Source: Notospermus geniculatus
Lineage: Eukaryota; Nemertea; Pilidiophora; Heteronemertea; Lineidae
Length of the DNA: 64,000 bases
Reading direction: 5' to 3'
Assembly: GCA_002633025.1 (NCBI GenBank)
Contig: NMRB01000109.1
Span: 224,959 to 288,958 of the forward strand
This document shows, piece by piece, positions 47,101 through 59,100 of this stretch. How positions within the stretch are numbered: position 1 is the stretch's first letter; every line of letters begins with the position of its first letter. The notes beneath the pieces were generated by a model. That model did no database searches. It was not told where the DNA came from and saw nothing but the letters and a program-made list of their open reading frames with translations. A program made the position numbers and the translations under genes.

Positions 47101-50100
47101 GTAATCGCTCTATCTTGAGCTACCAAGTACACTGTAGTGTGGAGTTCAGCTGTCACTTCAATGATCCAGGCTCCCACTGATTACATATCATGTCACATTT
47201 CAGAACACAGTTCAGCAAGTTCTGAAAAGAATTGACGACGTTCAGCACATGTGCGAGAAACGACGGGACAGCCTCAAGAAAGTCGCTACCAAACTGAAAG
47301 AGAGGCCGGTACAAGCTGTCAGCCCAGAGCCTGCCACACCGATCACGACTAACCCACCGACACATTACATTAGCCCACCACCGAACACACGGCCGCCACA
47401 ACGGTCGATAACAGACTACGAAATCAAGCAGTTCTCGATGTCGCGGACCTACTCCAAGCCAGATATGCCTTCATATCAGGTAAGCTTTCAGTGATTCCCA
47501 CTAGAACCTGAATCTGATCAGTCAGCCTCGATAAGTGAGGTGTCTAGGGGCAAAAAAATGACCAGTGATAATTGGAGACGAAAGGTGATAGAGCCGCTGC
47601 AGATGATGGCTCCCTTCCTGAACAAAAAATCGTAAGTGGGACCATCCTCCCTGGAGGCAGGATGACCCCTGAAGGCTCTGGCAGTAAGGTAACCATATCA
47701 ACCCCAATCACGTCAGCCATGATGATAGGTGTAGGAAACTCAGGTTTGCCTTCCAGTGGAAAAGGCAGAATCGCCACAGAGGATCAGTGGGGGCATGGTC
47801 AGTTGATGTAACAGCACTACTGTGTACACCAAGCAAACTCTAGTGTAGAATTTGGCTGTTCCTTCAATTAATCATGCTCCCGCTGTTTCTGAGTAGAGAA
47901 GCTGCCTTTTACCATTGGAATACGGACTCGTTCCTGTATTGTTGTAGTGTAATTAGTTCTGCCAAAAACATGGCCGCCTTTCAACCTGTTGGGCTGAATT
48001 TGTGGGCCAGGGTACACTTCGACTGAGCATGGGTGATCATACATGTAGCTACTAGCTTTACGGGTAGCAGAAAGATATCATGTTTTCAGACAAAGGCAGA
48101 CGTAAAAATGTATAATACTCCAACTTGTATGTTTGTTGATCGAGCTTACATTTTGGCAAGACCCCACCAGCAGGCGTCACCAGTAATACAAATATTTTTC
48201 CGTATTGTTAAGCAGACGTAAAAATGTTAATGATTATCGTTATTTTTATGTTTTTAAGGCGGCAAGGATCGATATGGCCACACCCTCATCACCTTCCCCG
48301 ACAATCCAACGGCACCTGAACTCACAGAGGACCAATACAGAAGAGTCGTCAACTATTTGACCTGTGTGCCATCGTAAGTGAGAACTTCTCGTGATTTATA
48401 CAGGGTGGTTCAGAAAGTTGTCTCCAGGACGATGGGTGAATTGACATTGTTTGGGGTCCCTTTCCTGACCACCTTGTTTCTGTAGTCTTCTTGTTTTCTG
48501 GCTGGTGTCCTAAAAATTGAGCACAGAACATTGGGCTGTCAGAGTGGCGCAGTGAAAAAATCAGCACCTGTTACCTCTGAAGTCCCAGGTTCATCCCTGG
48601 TCGGACCAGTTCTTTGTGTGACAGAGAGGGAGACTGTCGTAAACACCACTGGTTTTCTCCAGGCACTCTAGTTTTCTCCAACTGTAGGCCTTTCCACTGC
48701 GTCACTCTTACAGCCCAAAGGTCAGATAAATTGTCTGCTGGCGAACCTGACTGTTCCACAACCGACTGGTTTAAATATCTGACAATGGCAGATATATCCG
48801 TTGCTATGGGTTACAATCATTCCGACAATGAGCTGACTTGTGTATAAATATTTATGTCTAACATGCAAGGGAATGGTTTAAAGCTGTTTTCATCATATTA
48901 ATAGCCTGATAAAGAACATTAAAGTGACTGAAGGCTATTTTGTGAATTGCAATGGTGCGTGTAGGCTGTATGCAAAAAACGCTTTGCTGAATTGCATATT
49001 GATCTTGTTCTTGGTATCGTATGATGGCCTGAAGGGCTGGAATCGATTCCAAATTCCTCCGATCTTTGGTCACTTAAGACTGCCGGTGACCTCTAATTCT
49101 GGTCACTGACGACCTTGGATGACCTCCAATCTCTGGTCACTGATGACCTCCAATCTCTGGTCACTGATGACCTCCAGTCTCTGGTCACTGATGACCTCCA
49201 GTCTCTGGTTGCTGATGACCTCCAATCTCTTGTCACTGTTGACCTTCGATGACCTCTAATCTCTGGTCACAATGACCTTTCGTTGTGCAGCTATCAATGT
49301 TGCGTCTACATGTTTCCCTATCTTTCAGCAGCTTTATGTCAGATTCCGCCGCAGAGTGAGTAGCGCCATCTATGTCACATGATGTTGCGACAATTTTCAA
49401 ACAGAATCCCCTTGCTTGCTCTCCCAGTTTTTCATGCATTTTGTCATTTTTTCGTATTTTGGATACGACATGTTAGATTAAATTTCCAAACTGTCCCACA
49501 TTGGAAATTTCCCTGTCTGCATGCTAACTGACTTCTGACATTTCATTTTCATTAGCTTTCGAACTTATTTGCCAGAAGCTCTACAGTTCACTTCAGCGCA
49601 TGGTTGTAAAAATTATGATAAATGTCATGTTATCATTAGAAGTTCCTATTAATACATACCGGGTACCCTTTAGTTCATATCTAATGTGTGTTGATCTCAT
49701 AACTTCAGGCTAAATCACGATTTTAATGAGCCTTATTTCTGAATTTTGGCCTAGAAAATCTCCATCATTTCAATTTTTTGCTGTATTTTGTTACAAATTA
49801 TAGGTAGATTGATTCTGTCTCTATTTTTAGCATGTACGGTAAATCAAAAAAGCATTTAACTGTGCATGTACATGTATTTCAAACAGACGTGGAAGGAAAG
49901 AGCAGCACACAAATCATGTTGCGATCAGTGGGAAGCTGGTTAATTGAAGTAAAAGCTCTTTCATGTACTACAAGTACACTGTAGTGTAGAGTATGGCTGT
50001 TACTGCAATCTGCCATTCTCCCACTGATACCATGGAGGGCAGGGCAGGGCAGGGCACGGATTTGGGAACTTTGCATTGGAGACAGGAAATTCTGTTGAAA

Positions 50101-53100
50101 AAGTACATTGTACATGAGTTATTTGTGTCCTTTTCTTTCGTTGCTCTTTCATTTCCTGTCACCAGACAATGACAGATGATCCGTAGGTCCCGGGGTCGTA
50201 CCATGATAGCTTGTCAATTTCCGCTGGTGTCGATGAGCATTAAGGATCCTGAAGTCATGTAATAGGTCAGGAAATCCTGATGTTGGCGATAATTAAGGAT
50301 AAAATTGCACTCGAGGCGATGGCCACTTGTGTTTATTGGAAAGTTGCCATGGTGTCGTTGACAAGTAGGCCTAGTGTCTAGTTCAGTCCAAAATTTCTCA
50401 TTGCTTGCTTCCCTTAACTCTCAATATCCTTGTAAATGTCAGCTGCAGAACAGTTGTCTTGCAGCCAACATGATACGCAGCGTGATGCAGTCGCAGATTG
50501 ACCAATCAGAGCTTAGCAGTGTTGATATAATATGTAAATATCCCAAAGCTCCATTTCTTGTCTTTTCCACGTCAGTTCTGTTCCTCGACCTTCTGCACTA
50601 TAAATAGCAACTCAGCGGAACAGTTCCCGCCCGGCAATTTTGGCACTGGCCATTAGTGTCAATTGCGTTATCTCTGCGTGATTTTGACCAATTGATAGGC
50701 TGATTACTCTCCAGTCCCCGTCAGGAGTGACAGGGTACATGGTGTGACAGATGGTCCGTTTCCCTGTCATTCTCAGTCTTAATCATTATCGATTGACCTT
50801 GCTGAAAGTCACAGTTGGTCCCTTGATCTTTGCTAATTGTTGATTGACTTTGTCCAGTACATGAAATCAATCAATGATGGACAGACAGACGTTCCAGCGT
50901 ACACAAACATTCACATCTGTGAACAACTGACAGTTTACGCGGCTGAGGTCCTGAAACAGTGCCAAGCGTTAACTTGGGAAGTTTGTGCTATTTCCAAATT
51001 GATTTGGAGCCACGCCGGTGTTCTTGTCAAATATTCATGTATAGTATTGTACATAGATACTCCATGCATGACCAGGATGCCGGGAGCCTTGCATTGCATG
51101 CTGTCACTATTGCTTTAAACTGTACCGGTAGATAATTTCATTGCAAAAGTTGATGAAAATTTTCCTATGGAGTGCCATTTGTGCAACATTTCTGCCTCCA
51201 GAACAAAATGTTCACATTGAATGACTTTCGGAAGACCTTCTGTTCCTTGGCATGGAATGGGTTCATGGAAATCCAGATTGTCGGTATAGACCGACTTAGT
51301 TGTGTCTGCACATTTTCTCTTTTAACACTTGCGTTTTTATTTTTTTCAACGCTCACGCAGGTCTATAGACGAAAGGTAAACACATGTTGAGTTTCTCACA
51401 CTCTTAATGATGTTGTGTGTGGAAGATGTCTCAAAAAATGTGTACCGGTACTACCGGTAGAATTTCTCTGAAAACGTATATTGATGATGTGTTGATTGGC
51501 GGGTCAAAATAGCAGTTTCTTCCCCATTTTACCCATCCTCCCACAGCAGGGCTTTGGTCTCGTTTCTCTATATACACTCACACACAAATAACGAGGTAAA
51601 AACCCTGTGGTGGGAGGATGATTTTACCAAACGACCAATCAATGCCTGTGTTCTGCATGCTTCAAACATGTCAACCATGCAGCTGCATACAAGATGTCAT
51701 GTTCCAGAAAAAATGTCCTATAACAGGGGGCAACATTAGAATTGGTTTGGTTCCGGTGATATTTTCCAAGACATGATCTAGATTGGTTGCCATAGCACCC
51801 GTCTAGCTTGTTGCTGTGTAAATGTCAGAAACGCCTGTTAACCTGTGGCAGATTTGCTACTTCCTCCCCCCCCCCCCCCCCCNCCCCCCCCCCCCGGCGT
51901 GTGTCAGTTCTGATTACACTGTGACTGGAGGAAGAACTACCAACAGACAATATCACTGAATTGTCCTAAAAACACAAAGTATGTAGTGGAAGCAGGCCTC
52001 CAGTGCGTTTTCTGTGTAATCTTCCCACCAGTAGGGCCTACAAATTACTAAAATGATCCAAGATGCCATTTTGTGTAACTCATCTACACAAACAACAACA
52101 TTTTGACCTCACGTTATTCTTTCAGACTCGAAGGTTATAATGTCGGCTTTTCCCTCATCGTCGACCGACGCAAGGACCGATGGAGCTCCGTCAAGGCCAT
52201 TCTTTGCAAGATCTCAGTAAGTACCGTACGAGGATTGTCTGGTGTGGAGATTCCATACCCCCCTGATGTATGCAAGATCCAGACATATTTGTGATGAATC
52301 AGCATTCGTACACAGGTGCGGATCAGGGGCGCGCCCACCCCTTTCGGCCAACAAATCTGTAAAATTGACCGTGAAATTATGAAATTTGGAGCAAATCATT
52401 GAAATTCACCCCAGATTTTAATATTTCTAGCACAGTGCGCCCCCTCTGTTCCAAAATCGTGGATCCGCCCTGGTACATCAAGTTTAACCTAAATCTCTCC
52501 ATCATATTTTCAGGGTTATTTCCCAGCTGATCTCCATGTTGTGTTCATCCTACGACCGAAGGGTTTCTTCCAACGGGCAATCTCTGATATGGGCTTCAAA
52601 TTCGTCAAAGATGAATACAAATTTCAGGTACAATTTCATCTCTTTTGACGTGTCCCCTTTGTGTAATGTACAGCAGAAGGAAACTGGAGTACTGGAGAGA
52701 GAGAGAACATGTGGTATCAAAGGGAGTCATCCTCTCTGTCACACGAAGAGCGGTTCTGATCAGGGACAATGTTTCCGTTGCGCCAGACTGATAGCCGGAT
52801 TGATTGTGCCCAACTTGGACACCTATGATTCCGGTATGGACTTCTCCAGAATTGTGCCTGTTTCTGGAAGCTCACGATCGTGATACTCTGGAAGTAGAAC
52901 TACTTTAAATTCTATGTTGTTGCAGGTTGTAATGTGTCACAGTATAGATGAACTCCATCATCATGTTGATAAGAACCAGCTGACGAAAGATCTGGGCGGG
53001 AATATCAAACACGACCACTTTGAGTGGATTCAGCACCGACTTGTGAGTACCGCCAGATTTGTGAATGTACTGTATGAAAGATTCATGTTATAGGGCCTAC

Positions 53101-56100
53101 TATAGCAGTCATGCCTGTGGTGGTGCTTGATGGTAGCGAGCTGATTCAGATGGAGATGTTGATCAGTTTTATGTTCGTTGTTTCAGGCCATAGAGAAATT
53201 CTCCTTAAACACAAAGAATATCTCCGCGACGTTGACGACGTTTATCCAGCGGCTACAGGAGACAGAGCTTCCAAATGATGTTCAGGGAACTTTAGATTTG
53301 ATTAACGAACATAACTTGGAGAAAAAAGAGGTATGTATTTCATCAGATTGATGATATGTTCTGAAATAGACAAGTTGCTGATGCTTGTGGTGGCTCTGAA
53401 GAGATAAACTACTATCTGCATGAAATTCATAGATACGTGAGGTACCGTTGAAGCCCATCATGAAATATCCTGTGGAAATTTTTATGAATTTAGACCCATT
53501 GGAAGAGGCTGACACTGACGATTTTGTCGATGCTGTGTACTTTTAGGTATTCGAGGACATGAATAGTGCCACAGAACACGGTGAAGGATTGTTGAACTGT
53601 ATCAAGAACCCATGCATCCCCGTCAATGATGCAGAGTACGAGGTCAACTCAGATATGTTGGTGCATGTTGTGGTCGTACAAAGGTAAATTTGATACTGAC
53701 TGGAGGAGATTTTGGAAAAAAACGGCTTCTGAAACTGATGTTTTCATCTCCAATGGTATCCCTGGCTAATTGGGCTTGAAACTTTTGTAAGCATTTTGCT
53801 GTCTCTTGAAGCTCAACCTCTCTGAGGCAGTGAGAGTCATAGCGGTCTGGTGCTTGTTTCTACAACTAGTAGCCAGTAGGTCTGGGGTTCATGATCCACT
53901 GTCAGCCAGATTCAGGTGTTGTCACTTGCCCTGATATGGTGAGGGAGCTGGTTCCACAGTCTTGGGGCAGCGCTAGAGAGGAAATAGCCGGGAAATTCAA
54001 CTGCAATGCAAGAAGTCAAACCATTTCGTTTCTCCGTGTTTCTAGGTTACTCACACAGCTACAAGAGACGGTCAACAGTTTCATTCACTTCTGGGCCAAA
54101 CATGACACAAAACTACAACAATGTCTTCAGTTGCGCAGATTTGAAGAGGCGTTTAAACAGTTACAGTACATCCTCGATAAACAGATCGAAGATTTGAAAC
54201 AGTTGACAGACCCTGGCGACTCGTTACAGCGGGTTGAAACCTATCTCAGGAAGTTAGAGGAGATTGACAAGGAGTCAAAGGTCAGTAAAGGTCAAAGGTC
54301 GCAGATAGTCTCAGCTACGGGCACACTCATGTATGCAGCATTAAGTAATGGTTTGAGTAGATTGGTGTCAATGTTGATACTTGCTTGAGGCTGGACTGAG
54401 CTGTGCATTAAATATGGCAGACATCAGTGGGCAAATTTATGGACGGTAGGAGGAAACAGGAGTGTCAGGAGAAATCTGCCTATCACGTGAAGAGCAGGTG
54501 CGACCCCGACAGGGTTTGAACCTGGGACTTCCGATGTGTCAATCTCCAATGTTTCCACTTTGCCAGTCTGACAGCACTGCAAAGAATTGAGTGATGTTTA
54601 TACCCATGTTTTCATTTCACAGGAGCCTTTAGAAAAGGCGGAAGAGCTGAAACAGGAGGGTGAAACGTTCATCGCTAGTGAACATTACGCCGTCGATTGC
54701 ATCATGCCGAAATGTTCCGAGTTGGAACGGATGTATAAGGAGCATCGAAGTTTGTATGAGGCGAGGAAGGAGGTGCTAGAGACGTCGTTAGAACTGCAAC
54801 AGAGAATCGACAAGGTTGGTCTTAACAAAATATTGAAAGTTGAGTTCCAAATATGAGGAGCGGGAACTTGGGATTGAACCCAGAACGTCAGAGGTGGCAG
54901 GCGCTAGATGTTTCCACTGCACCACTCTGGCAGTTAAAGAAACCTTCATCATTCTTTTTGGAGATAATGAATATGAATTTGGTGGTCTGAGATACCTGCT
55001 AATTGATTTGTCCTCCTTCTTCAGGCGAACAAATGGTGTACAAATGGCGTCGACCTCCTCGCGACGCAGCAAATCGAGAAATGTCAGACACAAGATGGCG
55101 CCAGTGCTGCAGTGGCCGACATTGAGGCTTTCTTGGCGAAAGCCAAGGAGTTGAATCTCAGCAACCCAAAGGAATTCCGTAAGAAGTTTGATATGATTCT
55201 CACTCCAGAATCTCGGGTAAGTGTCTCATGAAATGTCCTGCAAGTCTGTTATGATCCATAAGATTGAGGTCCAAGTCTGCCTTCCATGGTATAATGCATA
55301 TCTCTACTTGGGGTCAGTGGGGTGGTGGCCATTTGGCCTAATAACTCTGTGTTGTCCTATCAAGTACACTCTTCTGTAGAGTTTGGCTGTTACTTCATTA
55401 AACCACCTCCCACTGATCACCAGTGGTGCTATATAGCTTCACATGTGTTGTCACATTTCAGAACACAGTTCAGCAAGTTCTGAAAAGAATTGACGACGTT
55501 CAGCACATGTGCGAGAAACGACGGGACAGCCTTAAGAAAGTCGCAACCAAACTGAAAGAGAGGCCGGTACAAGCTGTCAGCCCGGAGCCTGCCACGCCGA
55601 TCACGACTAACCCACCGACACATTACATTAGCCCACCACCGAACACACGGCCGCCACAACGGTCGATAACAGACTACGAAATCAAGCGGAAGAAACCGCC
55701 GAATGAGATGGCAGCTAGGAAATCACGGACTATAGATCAGCGGAGTAGTAGGGTAAGTAACAAATTTGAAGTTTAACATTTCACTCCCATGACCAGTTTG
55801 AAATAGTGTGTTTTACGCGTCATTCTAAGAACGTCAGTGCAGCCAGTGACCGCAATCTTTACTTTACAGATACGAGTTCAGATTGTACGAGATTATAACG
55901 GCACGAAGGACGGGAATGAAAGCAGTACGTCGTTAGACAGTGATATCGAGTTGAACCCTGAGACCGTGAATGACAAGCAGGTTCATGTCATGAAGGAGCT
56001 GATCGACACGGAGAGGATTTACGTGTCAGAACTTAACAGTATTATTGAGGTGAGGAAAGTCATGGAATTTCTTCGTAAATCAGGCCTACACACCTTTTGG

Positions 56101-59100
56101 AAGAAGTACCAGATCGGCCAGTTTTCTCAACTCGTAAACTAGCCAGTTCTGGAACTTGTTCAGAGAGGTGAAAACTCTCCTCTACTTGAGAGTTTTCTTG
56201 TGCCAGTTGGCCCACAATTGGCCAGAGTTGGATTCCATTTGCCAGAGTCCGCTTCCGACAGCTTATGTCTAGTTCAGCGACATTAACAACTACCCTTAGG
56301 GGCCAAATGACATCATTCCGCAATTAACGTGGAAACACTTGTACTTCAGGGTTATATTCAGGAGATTGACAACCCTGACTTGCAGCATATGATTCCAGCA
56401 GAACTCATCCAGAACAGGGACACATTGTTCGGCAACTGGGAGGAGATCTATCAGTTTCATAATAGGTGAGAAAACCAGACTGCTTTGTGGGCCTTTTTAG
56501 AGTACTATTTTTTCCACACTGCCCTGTGCGGGTCTCAAATCCACCTAGCATGGGCAGTTTGAGTAGCAAGTCGGATAACGGGAAGGCTCCATGGCCAGCA
56601 GGTTAGGTGATACGCCTCCATCGGGCTGATTAATTTCTATCAAAATGAATTAGGAATAGATAGATTGTTTACAATTGTAGTTTTGTCTCATTTCAGTTAC
56701 TTCCTTAAGGATCTAGAAAACTGCCAGAATACACCGTCGTTGGTCGGAAAATGTTTCGTTGATCGTCAAGAAGAATTTGAGATCTACAGCTTATACTGCC
56801 AAAATAAACCTCAGGCTGAGGCTATGAGGAAACTTATTGGAGATAATAATGGATTCTTTAAGGTGAGAGGTCATGACCCCTATGAATATTCATTAGTATA
56901 TGTATATTTAATAATGAGTTGATGAAATACTTGTGTTTGGTGTTTGGTGAAGTTTTATCTATGCCCCTTCCCATGCCTCATTGTCTGCTCAAATTTTACA
57001 ATCCTTATCATTTTTGTCCCCAGGAGTGTCAGAAAAAACTAGGCCACAAGCTGCCGCTGAGTGCCTACCTACTCAAACCAGTTCAGAGGATCACCAAGTA
57101 CCAGTTACTGCTGAAAGAGATGCTGAAGTATACTAGGAACCAGGTTGGGAGCAGAGAGCTTCAGGAGGCTGTGAACACGATGTTGTCAGTCCTGAAGTAC
57201 ATGAATGATCTGATGCACGCGTTGTCCATTTCTGGATTCACTGTAAGTTTACTCCGCAAAGGTTTTGGGGCTCTCAAGTGGTGCAGTGGAATTACAAATC
57301 AGTATTTGACCTCTGTTGTCCTGGGGTTAAAACAATTTGTGGCCATTTTTTGCAGGGAAACCAAGAAGACCTCGGCCGTTTCTTGATGCAGGGACCGTTC
57401 CACGTCTGGCAAAAACACGAAAAAGACAAAATCCTTGACTTCCGTTTCAAGCCACAAAATCGCAATGTTTTCCTCTACCAGAGGGCGATCATGTTCTGCA
57501 AGAAGTTAGAGGATCCCAACAATATTGAAAAAGAACAATACATCTTCAAAAATATTGTCAAGGTGAGATTCTTTTCATTGAAGGAGCTTTGGGATAGAAA
57601 TCAATGTGTCTGCCACAGTTTGAGCAGACGGTACTTGCTGTTCTCTAAAAGTGGTGAAAATTTCTGGAAGGAATTTGAAGAAAAATCCTTCAGATGGTTG
57701 ATTGAAACAATTTTTCTTCAAATATTTTTCAATCAATACCATAGGATGTGAGAAAAGTTTGATAGACGATGCCGTCTGCTGGATTCTTGGGGTAGTTGAG
57801 CAAGGAAGTTAAGGATTTTATTTTAAGCTCATCGTTCATTCTTGACCATTTTCAGACATCTCAAATCGGCATGACAGAAAACATCAAAACTGATAAGAAG
57901 AAATTCGAAGTCTGGTTACACGGTCGGTCAGAAGTTTACATCCTACAGGCGCCGTCTGTTGAAGAGAAAGAACGATGGGTGAAGGAATTCAAGAAAGTGC
58001 TACTGTGTCAGTTTGAGAGCATTAAAGAACAGCAGGAGAGGATTAGGAAGGGGTCGGTCATGGCCCTGAATACAGAGGTGGACATCAGGTGAGTGTGATG
58101 CCGTGATGTAACTTTTTTGACTAAGTTTACTTTGGGAGTCTGCTGAATTCTGGTGCTGAATTTTTCAATTTCAATAGTGATGACTGAAATTTTTCTATCC
58201 CTCTCCAGAAATCTTCAAAAATCGGCCGCCAACGCCGTAAACAACAATCACATGGGCAGTACAACGAGAATCAACGACTCGGACCAGTTCTCCGACGACG
58301 GTTGGTCAAGTGAGGAATTCGATTCTTCAGAACAGGACAATGAGGGGAACATCTTCACCAGCCCCAGTGATAACACGGTAGGAGCTACTAATGATTTAGA
58401 GAATCAAACCATATGTTGAGACCAAATGTTTGTCAGTTTCAGTAATTGTCTGTGTATTATGAAATCTGAAACAATCTACCGGTATTTGTTCTATTCTCTC
58501 CTGGTGTCATCTTAGTTCGTTGAGGCTCACCTTCTGAGCGACATGTGACTGCTTTTGCCGGAGTGGGTCACATACTGATAACACCTACAACATGTACAGC
58601 TAACGACTTTTCACAAAGGTCAATCCCCTATCACGAAGCTGATATCTATTCCCGATGCAGTAATCCCTGATTTCATTGATTCCTCGATTCCAGAGCTCCC
58701 TTCAACAGTATGTCGTCCTAGCCGACTACGACAAAGTAGATGACCAAGAGGTCTCGGTCAAAGAGGGTGACATTATTGAAGTGATGAAATGTGGCAATGA
58801 AGGTTGGTGGTATGTCCACGTTGTTCGGACTGGTGACGAGGGATGGGCGCCAGCGAGTTATCTCGACTGCATGTCACGAGTCGCATCTAGGTCAACCCTG
58901 TCTGTTAGTAGTTTAGGTGAGTGAATTTGATCTGCTGGATTTGTCGCACCAATTCGTTGACTGCACCACACTGACAGCCCACTCAAACTTGATCTACCTT
59001 TACTGACTTTGTACCCATTCTCTCTGGTGTATTACCTGAGCCTTGTGGACGCCCAACTCAAATTATCACATTGGGCATGTGATTATAATCGCCGCTGGAG

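Larger units (their letters stand above)
40097..47428 (+). repeat. Tandem block copy 1 (exon 2 part to exon 12 part)
   Basis: About 7.33 kb carrying the end of exon 2, exons 3-11 and most of exon 12. It is repeated directly as 47429 to about 55685. Exons are near-identical (about 1.6% different, almost all silent, by-eye count). Introns differ more, with indels. It includes a 58-N gap at 44100-44157. Confidence 0.95.
47429..55685 (+). repeat. Tandem block copy 2
   Basis: Second, about 8.26-kb version of the preceding block. It is longer because of extra sequence near 47716-48190, a MITE at 52313-52472, a tRNA-like insertion at 53770-54000, and unassembled sequence in copy 1. It lacks about 100 bp present in copy 1 at 46508-46615. 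The boundary with copy 1 has only a single shared base (C). Confidence 0.95.

Noticed and set aside
47522-47811. Open frames in intron after the chimeric exon
   Set aside because: The same sequence with small changes is plain intron at 40190-40375, where the frames are not kept.
44171-55752. Two separate MCF2L-like genes in tandem
   Set aside because: Copy 1 has no DH, PH, SH3, stop or 3' end of its own, and copy 2 has no first exon. Together they form one gene with a duplicated block.
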